A stretch of DNA of 64,000 nt from Cytophagaceae bacterium (GCA_947458545.1 CANGYH010000001.1:1364001-1428000), one strand, 5' to 3'. Counted from the stretch's first letter, positions 45,343 through 54,913 are shown. The notes: generated by a model not told the origin, from the letters alone. Translations and numbers: made by a program.

Positions 45343-46392
45343 CTAGCTCTCCTGGTCGTAGTAGAGTTTGTAGAATTTGCGGCCACCGGCATCTACCCCT
45401 CGCTCTATCAGGTCTTTGTCGCCATGGATATAGACGTGGAAGTTGCGGTCTAGCTTGAGGACGCTCTTGAAAATCTTGCTCTGCTTCTTATAGGCTGCAG
45501 ACGATATCTCGAACCCATCTCCAAAAGGTGTGGCGTGCGGATCTGCCACGAGCGACTCTTGAAAGTTGCGGAAAGACTCGATGAGACGGTCGTCTTGCAG
45601 TACCTCTTCTTCAAACTCGGCCTGCTTAAAGGTCTCTTTTTTGCCGAAGAACTCGGCGCTTTTGTTGAGCAGGTTGATCTGCTCGCTCTTTTCGACCTCG
45701 AACTCTTGCGGCAGCGTACGGGCCAGAAAATTGCGGGTGGCCGTCATGGCGGTGGCCGTTTGATTGTAGCTGGTAGAGAGGGGCCGCACCTTCAAGAAGT
45801 CGTCTACCCAATAGCGCGTTTCGGTGCCGCGTTTGTCTACCACCAGGCATCGGTAGCCGTCTTCGGCCTCCGTCTGCACGATGATGCAGCCCTTGTCCAT
45901 ACCCTTTATCTCGAATCCGCGCTCGGCATGGATATGGGTGATGGCCCCCTCGTCTCGCATTTGCAGAAAGGGCGCCTCAGACTCAGATTTAAAGATGCCG
46001 ACGGCAGCAAAGGCCTCATCCTCAATGAGCACGTCTTCAAACCAGACCACGTTTAGCTTGCCAGCCCTGATTTTAGGGTGCATGGCCTGTTCGTAAAGCA
46101 GGCGGGCAATGTCTTGGCTGATGCTGACAAAGGCGGCCTCATCGTCTGCACCGGCGGCAAAAAGTTGCCCGGTTACGGCATATACCTCGTTTAAGGCTAT
46201 GCTGGTGGGGTGTCCAAACTGATAGGTCTCTACCGGGTTGAAGGCCGAGAGCAGATACTGCAAAAAAACGTCGGCAGCCTCAGGCTCAAGCGCAGAGGGA
46301 TGGTCTGCCAGCAGCAGGTCTTCGTCTCGCAGGCGGTTGCCTACCTGGTGGGTACACACGCGCACCACCCGGGCCGCAGATAGGTTGATCAT
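45343..46392 (-). CDS. Nucleoid-associated protein NdpA-like (NA37 family)
   Basis: A 349-aa cytosolic protein of the NdpA/YejK type. The pattern DLLLADHPSALEPEAADVFLQYLLSAF, DIARLLYEQAMHPKIRAGKLNVVWFEDV and YWVDDFLKVRPLSTSYNQT fits. YejK-type proteins bind the nucleoid, but the role is poorly known. The ATG at 46392 starts MINLSAARVV. It is convergent with the LptF/G-type gene, with an 11-nt gap. Confidence 0.85.
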   Translation of the reverse strand: MINLSAARVVRVCTHQVGNRLRDEDLLLADHPSALEPEAADVFLQYLLSAFNPVETYQFGHPTSIALNEVYAVTGQLFAAGADDEAAFVSISQDIARLLYEQAMHPKIRAGKLNVVWFEDVLIEDEAFAAVGIFKSESEAPFLQMRDEGAITHIHAERGFEIKGMDKGCIIVQTEAEDGYRCLVVDKRGTETRYWVDDFLKVRPLSTSYNQTATAMTATRNFLARTLPQEFEVEKSEQINLLNKSAEFFGKKETFKQAEFEEEVLQDDRLIESFRNFQESLVADPHATPFGDGFEISSAAYKKQSKIFKSVLKLDRNFHVYIHGDKDLIERGVDAGGRKFYKLYYDQES

Positions 46393-46419
46393 GGGCCCGA
46401 ATTTAGCCGCCGCCCTGCC

Positions 46420-46605
46420 CTAGGCGCGCGGGCTGTGGCTGGGCTGCGGTGCAGGCCGGGCAGCGTCTGGGGGCATGGTGGGGGGCTGCAGCGGGGGCGC
46501 CGGCGGTGCTTCTGATTTGATACTGTCTCTGATGGCCATCATTAATATCACGATGCCCACCACGACACCCGCAATGGCAAAATAAAAAATAGGAACGTTT
46601 GACAT
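46420..46605 (-). CDS. Small membrane protein with proline-rich tail
   Basis: A 61-aa protein with one membrane helix (FYFAIAGVVVGIVILMMAI) and a Pro/Ala-rich C-terminus. No family is recognised. It lies 27 nt upstream of the NdpA-like gene in the same direction, so the two may be co-transcribed. The single helix followed by a disordered tail looks like a real protein, but short length keeps the call moderate. Confidence 0.5.
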   Translation of the reverse strand: MSNVPIFYFAIAGVVVGIVILMMAIRDSIKSEAPPAPPLQPPTMPPDAARPAPQPSHSPRA

Positions 46606-46821
46606 AGCTGTTGGCAGGGCCGGCCCAAGGTTTGGCAGGTACTGCGTAGGTATGGTACGGGCCTTGCCCGGGCAGGTTGGCCCCGCAATCTGTAACTGCT
46701 GGGCCGGGGGCTAACAATCATTTGTAAGTTAGCCCGTTATTTTCGGGCCCATGAAGCTGGCCGGTATACGCTGGCCCCGAAGGCTTCAGTCAAACCTTCT
46801 ACCTTTCGGCTACTTAGCCCC

Positions 46822-47544
46822 ATGCAGCTGCTTACCTTCTTACTCCAGATAACAACGCCCTCTGGGCCATCTGCGGCAGACCCCAACGCTGGCGCGGGCC
46901 TGCAAAACGAGGCCGCCCAGCAAAGTCTGTCTCTGATAGACCTCGTCGTAAAAGGCGGGCCTATCATGATACCGATTTTCTTGCTCAGCTTTGCCGCCGT
47001 ATATCTCTTTATTGAGCGCTACCTCTATGTACGCCGTGCTGGCCGCCTCGAAGCAAGCCTGCTACCGATGGTGAGGGAAAAGCTGCTCAATGGCTCTGTA
47101 AAGCAAGCCAAAGAGCTTACCAATGCGGCCGACTACCCCATTGCCCGCATGATTGGCAAAGGCCTGAGCCGGATAGGCCAGCCCCTGCGAGACGTAGAAG
47201 CTGCCATGGAGAGCTCTGCCCAGCTAGAGGTGAGCCGGATGGAAAAAAACCTGACCATGCTGGCCGCCATTGCGGCTGTGGCCCCCATGTTTGGCTTTTT
47301 GGGTACGGTGGCAGGCATGATCCGTGCCTTCTACGACATCTCTTTGGCAGACAACATTTCCATAGGCGTCATCTCGTCGGGCATTTATACCAAGATGGTA
47401 ACGTCGGCCTCTGGGCTGATTGTTGGTGTGCTGGCTTACGTATGTTACACGACCCTCAGCACCATGATAGAGCGTGTTACCTTTAAGATGGAGGTGGCCG
47501 CCGTTGAGTTTCTAGACCTGCTCCACAACCCGGTAGAGAAATAA
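46822..47544 (+). CDS. ExbB/TolQ/MotA-family proton channel
   Basis: A 240-aa inner-membrane protein. An N-terminal segment is followed by three helices (about residues 50-70, 150-175 and 190-215). The TolQ/ExbB domain has MLAAIAAVAPMFGFLGTVAGMIRAF and a terminal VTSASGLIVGVLAYVCYTTLSTMIERV. With the next gene it forms a proton-driven motor that powers TonB- or gliding-type machinery. No tonB lies here. Confidence 0.93.
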   Translation: MQLLTFLLQITTPSGPSAADPNAGAGLQNEAAQQSLSLIDLVVKGGPIMIPIFLLSFAAVYLFIERYLYVRRAGRLEASLLPMVREKLLNGSVKQAKELTNAADYPIARMIGKGLSRIGQPLRDVEAAMESSAQLEVSRMEKNLTMLAAIAAVAPMFGFLGTVAGMIRAFYDISLADNISIGVISSGIYTKMVTSASGLIVGVLAYVCYTTLSTMIERVTFKMEVAAVEFLDLLHNPVEK

Positions 47545-47593
47545 ACCAAGGCCCTGGCCACGCTGCTTTTTTGCGCCATACGCCCCACCCGCT

Positions 47594-47995
47594 ATGAAAA
47601 TTCGCCGCCGCCAACGCGGCCACGCCGCCGTAGAAGCAGGAGCCCTGTCGGACATCCTCTTCTTTCTGATGTTGTTCTTTCTCATCATCAGCACGCTGGC
47701 GTCGCCCTCGGCCATAAAACTGCTGCTTCCTAAGGCCTCTACGGGCCAGACAGTGCCTCGGCAGGTAATTACGCTATCTGTAAAGTCAGACCAGTCTGTC
47801 TTTATCGGCGGCCGGCCAGTGCCCTTCGAGGGCCTGCAAACCGAGCTCGAGGCCGAAGGCAAGCGGTTCGAGAACCCCACCATCGTATTGCGGATAGACA
47901 AGTCTTTACAGGTAGAGACCTTGGTCTCGGTGGTAGATGCCGTTAATAAGACGCACATTCCGCTGGTGCTGGCCACCGAAAAGAGCAAGCAATAG
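47594..47995 (+). CDS. ExbD/TolR-family protein
   Basis: A 133-aa partner of the ExbB-like protein, starting 49 nt after it. One N-terminal membrane helix carries the proton-site Asp (LSDILFFLMLFFLI). The periplasmic domain contains ITLSVKSDQSVFIGG and VLRIDKSLQVETLVSVVDAVNKTHI. Only one exbD is present here, whereas many Bacteroidota carry two. Confidence 0.92.
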   Translation: MKIRRRQRGHAAVEAGALSDILFFLMLFFLIISTLASPSAIKLLLPKASTGQTVPRQVITLSVKSDQSVFIGGRPVPFEGLQTELEAEGKRFENPTIVLRIDKSLQVETLVSVVDAVNKTHIPLVLATEKSKQ

Positions 47996-48084
47996 CCAAT
48001 GCTTTGCCCGCCCTCCGCTGGCAAGCATAGCGCCCTTTTGTACATTCCCTTTTTTTACCATGCGGGCAAGCGCGCCGAGGCGTG

Positions 48085-48092
48085 TATTTTTG
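48085..48092 (+). promoter_or_regulatory. TATTTTTG promoter of the PpiD-like gene
   Basis: An exact TANNTTTG match, 24 nt upstream of the ATG at 48117. Confidence 0.6.
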
Positions 48093-48116
48093 CCCCTTCA
48101 TTAGTATCTGGTATTC

Positions 48117-50231
48117 ATGTCGTTCATTTCGGCCATACGGCAACGCAGCGGATTGGTGGTGGGCATTGTAGCCTTGTCGCTGGTTCTGTTCATCATCACG
48201 AGCATTCTGACCGACCCTAGCTTCTCCTTCTTTAACCGAGAGCCATCGCTTGGCTCTATCAACGGTAAGGATGTGAAGCTCAAAGAGTTTGCCCAAGAAA
48301 TGGAGCGACTGGAGAATGACTTCCAGATCCAGCAAAATCGTGGCCCCAACGAGCAGGAGCGCATCCAGCTGCGGGATCAGGCCTGGAACCAGTTCATCTT
48401 CCAACGCCTCTACAAGCCAGAGATCGAGCAGCTTGGCATGGCTGTCACAGAAGATGAGATTGTGGACATGGTACAGGGCAACAACATCCACCCGGCCATT
48501 AAGCAGGCGTTTACCAACCCGCAGACACAACAGTTTGACAAGGCGCAGGTAAAGCAGTTTCTGGCCAATATCAACCGCATGGAGCCCCGCCAGCAGGCTG
48601 CTTGGCTCTCTTTTGAAAGCAAACTGCCAGACGATCGCCTTCGTGCCAAATACGAAGCCCTGCTGACCAAGACAGAGTACGTAACCCGCGCCCAGGCCGC
48701 GTTTGAGTATCGCAACTCACTCACGAAAGCCGACGTGCAGTACCTGTTTGTAAACTATGGCTCGATGGCCGACAGCACCATCGCCGTTACCGACGAGGAG
48801 CTTAATAGCTACCTGAAGCAGAACCAGTTCCGCTATAAGGTGCAAGACAACCGCGCCATAGACTTTGTGTCTTTCTCGCTGACGCCGTCGGCCGATGACT
48901 CTGCTGCTGCGCGCGAGGAGCTGGCCAAGATTGCCACCGACTTTGCCGCTGCTACAGACGACACCACCTACGCCGCAGCCCACTCTGACGCGCCAGCCAA
49001 ACTGCAAACACTAACCGTGAACGATCTGCCCAAAGATTTGGGTGGGTTGGCCGGCAGCCTAGAGGCAGGTAAGGTATATGGCCCCTATGTGGCCAATGGC
49101 CAGATGGCTCTTTACAAAGTCGTATCCATTGCGGCAGAAGGGCCCTTCTCGGCCAAGGCCAGCCACATTCTCTTCAAGCTTGATCCTGGTGCTGCCGATA
49201 CGGCCAAGGCCCGCGTAAAAGCCACTGCCATGGGTGTGCTAAACCAAATTAAAGGCGGTGCAGATTTTGGCATGATGGCCATGATCCACGGTTCTGATGG
49301 CACCAAAGAGCAAGGCGGAGACCTAGGTTGGTTTGACGAGACCCGCATGGTGAAGCCTTTTGCCAATGCCGTGTTCGGCTTTAGCGGCACGGGCTTGTTG
49401 CCCAACCTGGTAGAGACAGAGTTTGGCTACCACATTGTAAAGGTTACCGGTGCCAAAACGAATGTTAAGTACAAGGTTGTGATGATCCAGAAGGCCGTTA
49501 CGCCCTCAGACAAAACAAGCGACGCCGTTTATGCCAAAGCAAGTGCCCTGAAGCAAGCTGCTACAGACGTGGCCAGCTTTGAGGCTGCTGTAAAGGCACA
49601 GGGGCTGACGAAGGCCTCAGCACCCACTTTATTTAAGACAGGCGCCGGCTTTGCAGATGTAAACGAGGGCCGCCCTGTCATCAGCTGGGCTTACCGCGAC
49701 GAGACTGAGGTTGGTAAAGTATCAGACATCTTTGAGCTGAACGACCGCTACCTGGTGGCCGTGCTGACCAAAGCCACCCAAGAAGGCCCCGCCTCGCTAG
49801 ACGACGTGCGCGACGCCGTAACGGCCGAGGTACGCAAGCAAAAGAAAGCAGAGAGCATCATTGCCAAACTGGGTACGGGGTCTATCGAAGACATGCAGAA
49901 AAAGAATCTGCCTGGCACGGTGGTAAATACTACGACCAACTTGCTGCTGAGCTCGTCTGCTTTCTCTGACGCCGGCTTTGACCCTGAGGCCGTAGGACGC
50001 ATTTTCGGCATGAAGCAGGGCCAGACCAGCAAACCCTTTAAAGGCGAGGCTGGGGTGCTAGTCGTTAAAGTTGTTACTCTGACTGATGCGCCGGCGGTAG
50101 ATGCCAAAACGGATTTAGCCACCTACAAGCAGCAAATTGAAGGCCGCACCATGGGCCGCGCCCAGTACTACATCGGCGAGGCGCTCAAAGCGGTAGGTAA
50201 CGTAAAAGACGACCGCGCCAAGGCATTCTAA
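48117..50231 (+). CDS. PpiD-like periplasmic peptidyl-prolyl isomerase
   Basis: A 704-aa protein anchored by one N-terminal helix (LVVGIVALSLVLFIITSIL). A SurA-N-type helical chaperone domain follows (about residues 40-250). A parvulin-type domain (about 335-445) contains KASHILFKLDPGA, GADFGMMAMIHGSDGTKEQGGDLGWFDETRMVKPF and TEFGYHIVKV. A second, degenerate half follows. PpiD helps fold outer-membrane proteins as they leave the Sec translocon. It follows exbB-exbD and precedes the superoxide dismutase, each with its own promoter. Confidence 0.92.
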   Translation: MSFISAIRQRSGLVVGIVALSLVLFIITSILTDPSFSFFNREPSLGSINGKDVKLKEFAQEMERLENDFQIQQNRGPNEQERIQLRDQAWNQFIFQRLYKPEIEQLGMAVTEDEIVDMVQGNNIHPAIKQAFTNPQTQQFDKAQVKQFLANINRMEPRQQAAWLSFESKLPDDRLRAKYEALLTKTEYVTRAQAAFEYRNSLTKADVQYLFVNYGSMADSTIAVTDEELNSYLKQNQFRYKVQDNRAIDFVSFSLTPSADDSAAAREELAKIATDFAAATDDTTYAAAHSDAPAKLQTLTVNDLPKDLGGLAGSLEAGKVYGPYVANGQMALYKVVSIAAEGPFSAKASHILFKLDPGAADTAKARVKATAMGVLNQIKGGADFGMMAMIHGSDGTKEQGGDLGWFDETRMVKPFANAVFGFSGTGLLPNLVETEFGYHIVKVTGAKTNVKYKVVMIQKAVTPSDKTSDAVYAKASALKQAATDVASFEAAVKAQGLTKASAPTLFKTGAGFADVNEGRPVISWAYRDETEVGKVSDIFELNDRYLVAVLTKATQEGPASLDDVRDAVTAEVRKQKKAESIIAKLGTGSIEDMQKKNLPGTVVNTTTNLLLSSSAFSDAGFDPEAVGRIFGMKQGQTSKPFKGEAGVLVVKVVTLTDAPAVDAKTDLATYKQQIEGRTMGRAQYYIGEALKAVGNVKDDRAKAF

Positions 50232-50254
50232 GCCTGGCAGTAAAACCAACAACC

Positions 50255-50285
50255 AAGCCCCGGCAAGTAGTACTTGCTGGGGCTT
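50255..50285 (+). terminator. Terminator after the PpiD-like gene
   Basis: A 15-bp near-perfect stem (AAGCCCCGGCAAGTA, one wobble pair) ends in GGGGCTTTT, 23 nt after the stop. Confidence 0.8.
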
Positions 50286-50325
50286 TTGCTTTTTGGCCGC
50301 AACCTTGTAAGCCATGGCTAGTTTC

Positions 50326-50333
50326 TACCTTTG
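50326..50333 (+). promoter_or_regulatory. TACCTTTG promoter of the superoxide dismutase gene
   Basis: An exact TANNTTTG match with a TTG 21 nt upstream as -33 element. The predicted leader is about 60 nt, which rules out in-frame starts upstream of 50397. Confidence 0.65.
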
Positions 50334-50396
50334 CCCAAGTGGCTGCCACTGGTGGCCCATGGTCTGAACAGATTACAACAAACCCAACCGAAAAAC

Positions 50397-51005
50397 ATGG
50401 CTTTCGAACTTCCTGCCCTTCCTTATGATAAAGCCGCGCTGGAGCCCTACATAGACGCCCAGACGATGGAGATCCACCATGGCAAACACCACCAGGCTTA
50501 CGTAACCAACCTGAACAATGCCATTGCAGGTACCCCTGCCGAGGGCAAGCCGCTGGAGGATATAGTGGCGCACATATCCCAATACCCCATGCCGGTGCGT
50601 AACAATGGCGGTGGCCACCTCAACCACAGCATGTTCTGGAAGATGCTGGCCCCTGCCGGGCAAGGCGGTGCGTGCTCGCCCGAGCTGCAGGCCGCGATTG
50701 ACCGCGACTTGGGCGGTATGGATAAGATGAAGGAGGACTTTGCCAAAGCCGCTGCCGGCCGGTTCGGGTCGGGCTGGGCCTGGGTTATCGTTGCCAATGG
50801 CACGCTGGCTATCACCAGCACCCCCAACCAAGACAATCCTCTGATGGACGTGGCAGATGTTAAAGGCAGCCCCATCCTGGGGCTAGATGTGTGGGAGCAC
50901 GCCTACTACCTGAAATACCAGAACCGCCGGCCAGACTATGTCTCTGCCTTCTGGAGCGTAGTAAACTGGGCCGAGGTGTCGCGGCTGTTTGCTGCCGCCA
51001 AGTAA
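50397..51005 (+). CDS. Superoxide dismutase (Fe/Mn type)
   Basis: A 202-aa enzyme that dismutates superoxide to oxygen and peroxide. [57 protein letters not shown] and the metal motif [19 protein letters not shown] are conserved, so all four metal ligands (three His and Asp) are present. Fe and Mn forms cannot be told apart safely from this. The ATG at 50397 is preferred because an upstream in-frame TTG lies inside the promoter. Confidence 0.96.
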   Translation: MAFELPALPYDKAALEPYIDAQTMEIHHGKHHQAYVTNLNNAIAGTPAEGKPLEDIVAHISQYPMPVRNNGGGHLNHSMFWKMLAPAGQGGACSPELQAAIDRDLGGMDKMKEDFAKAAAGRFGSGWAWVIVANGTLAITSTPNQDNPLMDVADVKGSPILGLDVWEHAYYLKYQNRRPDYVSAFWSVVNWAEVSRLFAAAK

Positions 51006-51035
51006 GCCTATCTGCTGCCAGGCTGACAACTGCCC

Positions 51036-51067
51036 AAGGCCTGTCATCCCAAGGGATGGCAGGCCTT
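51036..51067 (+). terminator. Terminator after the superoxide dismutase gene
   Basis: AAGGCCTGTCATCCC pairs with GGGATGGCAGGCCTT around AA, followed by TAT. It lies 30 nt after the stop. Confidence 0.75.
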
Positions 51068-51149
51068 TATGCTTTGGGTGAATAGTTTATCCACTTTGTG
51101 CTTTCTGACATGGTTTTTGAGGTTAGGCCTGCGTCTCTTTCAACCACGA

Positions 51150-51941
51150 ATGTCACTTTTTAAAAGGGCGGGTTTTCGCCGTTTGTTTCTTTGCCTCCCG
51201 CTGCTGTGTGTTGCACTTTCAGCGCGCGCGCAGTCGCTAATCCTAGCTATTCCGAATGCGGATGTGGCACATAAGGGCCGCCTAGAGTTTATGCATGAAA
51301 GCCAGATCCGCGTCGAGAAACCGGGCTGGAACAGCTTTAACATCCTCACAACGGGGGTTACTGACCGGACGGAGGCTTCTATCGGTATAATTAACCTAGA
51401 CCCTACCATTGTGAAGGGGGCCACCTTTATGGCCGGGATTAAGCATGTGGTGCCCCTAAACAAAGGCCCCCACGAGTGGAAATACACCGTTGGCGGCAAC
51501 ATAGGCTACTCGCCGCGGATGGAGCAACCTTACAGGCAGACGGGCGTGTTTGCCTATTCGCACATAAGTATGCGCGTACCCGGGCTGGGTACGCGGCTTA
51601 CGGGGGGCGCCACCTTTGGCACGCCGCACTTCTTTGGTTTTAGGCCGCGCGCCATGGCGCCTGGCGAGCTTCGCCCGGCCGGATACGACCCGCTCTACAA
51701 GCTTGTGGCCATGGCAGGGGTAGAGCAGCCTATAACCAAGCGCCTGGCCTTTATGGCAGACTGGTTTAGCCACGACCATGTGCAAGGCGCGCTCATCAGC
51801 GGTTTTCAGTACGACTTCGGCATGCTGGCCGTGCTTGCGGCTTACAAGCTACCCAACGGAGACTTGGCCAAAGATGCCATTGTTACAGAGCTAGTGTTTG
51901 ATATTCCTTACCGCAGGGCTGCTGCGGCCCATGCCCATTAA
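51150..51941 (+). CDS. Outer-membrane protein, paralogue 1 of a tandem pair
   Basis: A 263-aa protein with a signal peptide ending near ALSARAQS. The mature part begins LILAIPNADVAHKGRLEF and consists of beta-rich, barrel-like segments (WNSFNILTTGVTDRTE, NLDPTIVKGATFMAGIKHVVPL, GTPHFFGFRP, GFQYDFGMLAVLAAYKLPNG). It ends TELVFDIPYRR. I recognise no named family. Its neighbour 52.0-52.8 kb is a close copy with the same motifs in the same order. The ATG at 51150 opens the signal peptide. Confidence 0.78.
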   Translation: MSLFKRAGFRRLFLCLPLLCVALSARAQSLILAIPNADVAHKGRLEFMHESQIRVEKPGWNSFNILTTGVTDRTEASIGIINLDPTIVKGATFMAGIKHVVPLNKGPHEWKYTVGGNIGYSPRMEQPYRQTGVFAYSHISMRVPGLGTRLTGGATFGTPHFFGFRPRAMAPGELRPAGYDPLYKLVAMAGVEQPITKRLAFMADWFSHDHVQGALISGFQYDFGMLAVLAAYKLPNGDLAKDAIVTELVFDIPYRRAAAAHAH

Positions 51942-52030
51942 CTTTATTGACCTATACAGGAAGTAGAGCCTGATGGCATGTGCCTTGAAGTAAACCCATG
52001 GCGCAATCTGCAGGTTGTAGGTATTGTTGT

Positions 52031-52810
52031 ATGCGACTTAAAGTTGGTAAGGCAGGGTGGCTCTGTTGGTATGTGGCGATTTTGTGGCAGGTAGGCAGGG
52101 CAGATGCCCAATCGCTGATACTGGGCATTCCTAATGCAGATGTGGCCCACAAAGGTGTGCTAGAGATTACGCACGAAAGCCAGATTGGGGTCCGATCGCC
52201 CGTTACGTGGAACAGCTTCAACATTTTTACCACTGGCATTACAGACCGTACGGAGCTCACGTTCAGCCTCATCAATCTGGACAATACCATTCTACCTGGT
52301 GCCACTTTTGCAGCGGGGGCCAAGCACATCATCCCTTTGAGCGACGGGCCGGCTGAGTGGAGGCTCACGGCTGGCGCCAATATTGGCTTTGCACCTCGGC
52401 TCAATTACCAGCCTTGGGGGTTTTTTCCGTACTCGCACCTCAGCTGTAGGTTACCGGGTTGGCGGACGCGTCTTACCGGTGGGGTGGCGTATGGTACCCC
52501 GCATTTTTTCGGTTTCAAGAACAAGCGGCCCACCGGCCAAGAGTACCAACCTGCCGATGGTGTTTACATGGCCAGCATCATGGCTGGGGTAGAGCACCCC
52601 TTAACCAAGCGCCTGTGGCTAGTGGCAGACTGGTTTAGCGGCAACCAGGTGCAAGGGGCGCTTATTGCAGGCTTCCAATACGACTGGGGGCCCTCTGCCC
52701 TATTGCTGGCCTACAAGTTGCCCAATGGCAGCTTGAGCAAAAACGCCATTGTGACGGAGGTTGTGGTGGATATACCCTACGCCCGCAAAAAAACACCCGC
52801 AGCGCATTAG
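52031..52810 (+). CDS. Outer-membrane protein, paralogue 2 of a tandem pair
   Basis: A roughly 259-aa protein with a signal peptide ending near RADAQS and a mature part starting LILGIPNADVAHKGVLEI. Every block of paralogue 1 recurs: WNSFNIFTTGITDRTE, NLDNTILPGATFAAGAKHIIPL, GTPHFFGFKN, GFQYDWGPSALLLAYKLPNGS, TEVVVDIPYAR. The two genes are about 90 nt apart and surely arose by duplication. An in-frame ATG at 51998 is the alternative start. Confidence 0.77.
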   Translation: MRLKVGKAGWLCWYVAILWQVGRADAQSLILGIPNADVAHKGVLEITHESQIGVRSPVTWNSFNIFTTGITDRTELTFSLINLDNTILPGATFAAGAKHIIPLSDGPAEWRLTAGANIGFAPRLNYQPWGFFPYSHLSCRLPGWRTRLTGGVAYGTPHFFGFKNKRPTGQEYQPADGVYMASIMAGVEHPLTKRLWLVADWFSGNQVQGALIAGFQYDWGPSALLLAYKLPNGSLSKNAIVTEVVVDIPYARKKTPAAH

Positions 52811-52827
52811 GTTTTTTAGGCAAAAAA

Positions 52828-52858
52828 AGAAGCCCCTGGTCAGCAACCAGGGGCTTCT
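52828..52858. terminator. Bidirectional terminator between paralogue 2 and the DEAD-box gene
   Basis: A perfect 13-bp stem (AGAAGCCCCTGGT with its complement) with a 5-nt loop and A-tract on its left side. On the plus strand it ends the paralogue pair. The A7 run gives a U-tract for leftward transcripts of the DEAD-box gene. Confidence 0.75.
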
Positions 52859-52948
52859 CAAACCCATTTAACCTAAAACTATGAAAAACTTTGAAGTTGC
52901 GTAAAGTTACAGAAGAATCTATGCTTGCGCAAGCATTGCGCAGCAGAT

Positions 52949-54904
52949 TTAGTAACTGTAGCCACCGCCGCCCCGGTTGCCGCCGCGGCTTCCGCCCCGG
53001 TTGCCACCGTAACTACGGCCCCCACCGCTGTTGCTAGTGCCGCGGTAGGCATCATCTCCAAAGCCACGCTGGGGCTGGTAGCCACCATCGGTATCGCGCG
53101 ATTTGCCGCCGCCGTATCCGCCGCCGCCACGGTTGCCACCATAACCGCCGCCGCCACGGTTGCCGCCGTAGCCGCCGCCACGATTGCCGCCGCCATAGCC
53201 ACCACGGTCGCCGTAGCTGCTGCGCGGTGCTGAGTCGCGGTCAAAAGCTTTCTCGTTAAAGGTTACGTCAATCTCTTTGCCGCGCACCACTTTGCCTCTT
53301 AGAGAGTCTATGATGGTGTCGGCCCAGTTATCGGGTACCTCAAACCAGCTGTTGTAGTCGAGCACCTTCACGGGGAAGATCTCTTTGCCCGAAATGCCAG
53401 ACTCGCCTGCCACAGAGCCGACGATGTCGTTCACGCGGGCGCCGGCTTTTTTACCGATGTCCATCCACAGCTTTACGCGGCCTTCGGGTGTAAGGCCACG
53501 GTCTGCGGGGCGCTCGCGGCGCTCGGCGTTCGGGTTGGGGCCAGCCTCGCGGTCGCGGTCTTCGCGTGCCTTGGGCACGGGGATGTTGCGGGCAAACTTG
53601 CTGATGCGCTCCTCGCGCTCTTGCAGGTGCAGCCAGAGGGCCGCCTTTAGCCCGTGGAGGGCATCTACGCCCTTTTCCTCAAGGTTGGCGATGAGTGCAT
53701 CCAGTTCTGGAAACTCCTCCCCTTCAATCACCTCTACCAATTGGGTCACCAGCAGTTCGCGGCCTTTAGAGAGTAGTTCGTCGTAGGCAGGCAGCTCTGC
53801 ACGCGGAATCTGGATGCGGGCATACTTTTCTATCTGCTTTACCAAGCCTGTCTGCCGGCTGTTGGCAAAGGCAAACGCATAGCCTTGGCGCCCGGCGCGG
53901 CCTGTGCGGCCGATGCGGTGCACGTAGCTTTCGGGGTCTTGGGGCAGGTCGAAGTTGAAGACGGCCTCGATGTGCTCAACGTCTATGCCGCGTGCGGCTA
54001 CGTCTGTGGCAATCAGGATGGAGCTCATGCCCTTGCGGACTTTGCTCATCACCTGGTTGCGGGCGCCTTGGCGCATATCGCCATGCAGGCCCTCTACAGA
54101 GAACCCGCGGCCCGTGAGCTGCTCTACCAGTTCATCTACCTTGCGCTTGGTGTTGGCAAAAATGAGCACCGAGTGGAAGTTGTGGCTCCACATCAGGGCG
54201 CAGAAGGCATCGAGTTTGCGGTCTTCGTGCAGCACATAAAGGCGCTGTTCGATCGTGTCGGCCGTCAGCTCTTTGCGGGCAATCTCTACCACGATGGGAT
54301 CTACCAAGAAGTTGCGGCTAATCTCCTGGATCTCGCGCGACATGGTGGCCGAGAACAGCAGCGTCTGCCGGTCTTCGGGCGTGTTGCGCAAGATGGTCTC
54401 CATGTCTTCGCGGAAACCCATGTCGAGCATCGTATCGGCCTCGTCTAGCACAGCCACACGCACGTCGGCAATAGAGAGCGTGCCCCGATCGAGGTGGTCC
54501 ATGATGCGGCCGGGTGTACCGACGACGATCTGGGCACCACCTTTGAGGGCGCGCACCTGCTTCTCCATAGAGTCTCCGCCATAAACGACGGCTACGCGCA
54601 GGCCTTTGCGGTGCTTGCCGATACGCAGAATCTCTTCAGATACTTGCACGGCCAGCTCGCGCGTGGGGCACATAATCAGGCTCTGAACGGTGTTTTGCTC
54701 AGGGTCGGTCATCTCCACAACGGGGATGCCGAAGGCAGCTGTTTTGCCTGTGCCCGTTTGGGCCAGGCCAATCAGATCTTTCTGCTCTAGGGCAACCGGA
54801 ATGGCTTGCGCCTGTATCGGGGTTGCCTGCTCAAATCCCATATCCTTGACAGCTTCAAGGATGTCTTCCGACAAGTCTAAGTCGGCAAAAAACGTTTCTT
54901 CCAT
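52949..54904 (-). CDS. DEAD-box RNA helicase (DeaD/CsdA-like) with Gly-rich tail
   Basis: A 651-aa ATP-dependent RNA helicase. FADLDLSEDILEAVKDMGFEQATPIQAQAIP is the Q motif, then AQTGTGKT (I), PTRELAVQ (Ia), GTPGRIMDHL (Ib), VLDEADTMLDMGF (II, DEAD), FSATMS (III), RGIDVEHIEAV (V) and HRIGRTGRAGR (VI). An RRM-like DbpA domain follows (about 490-570), then a tail of repeated GGYGGNRGG-type sequence (about 575-650) typical of RNA-binding low-complexity regions. It probably unwinds RNA in ribosome assembly or cold adaptation. The ATG at 54904 (MEETFF) is preferred; the frame stays open upstream to 54955. Confidence 0.95.
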   Translation of the reverse strand: MEETFFADLDLSEDILEAVKDMGFEQATPIQAQAIPVALEQKDLIGLAQTGTGKTAAFGIPVVEMTDPEQNTVQSLIMCPTRELAVQVSEEILRIGKHRKGLRVAVVYGGDSMEKQVRALKGGAQIVVGTPGRIMDHLDRGTLSIADVRVAVLDEADTMLDMGFREDMETILRNTPEDRQTLLFSATMSREIQEISRNFLVDPIVVEIARKELTADTIEQRLYVLHEDRKLDAFCALMWSHNFHSVLIFANTKRKVDELVEQLTGRGFSVEGLHGDMRQGARNQVMSKVRKGMSSILIATDVAARGIDVEHIEAVFNFDLPQDPESYVHRIGRTGRAGRQGYAFAFANSRQTGLVKQIEKYARIQIPRAELPAYDELLSKGRELLVTQLVEVIEGEEFPELDALIANLEEKGVDALHGLKAALWLHLQEREERISKFARNIPVPKAREDRDREAGPNPNAERRERPADRGLTPEGRVKLWMDIGKKAGARVNDIVGSVAGESGISGKEIFPVKVLDYNSWFEVPDNWADTIIDSLRGKVVRGKEIDVTFNEKAFDRDSAPRSSYGDRGGYGGGNRGGGYGGNRGGGGYGGNRGGGGYGGGKSRDTDGGYQPQRGFGDDAYRGTSNSGGGRSYGGNRGGSRGGNRGGGGYSY

Positions 54905-54913
54905 ACGATGGAT

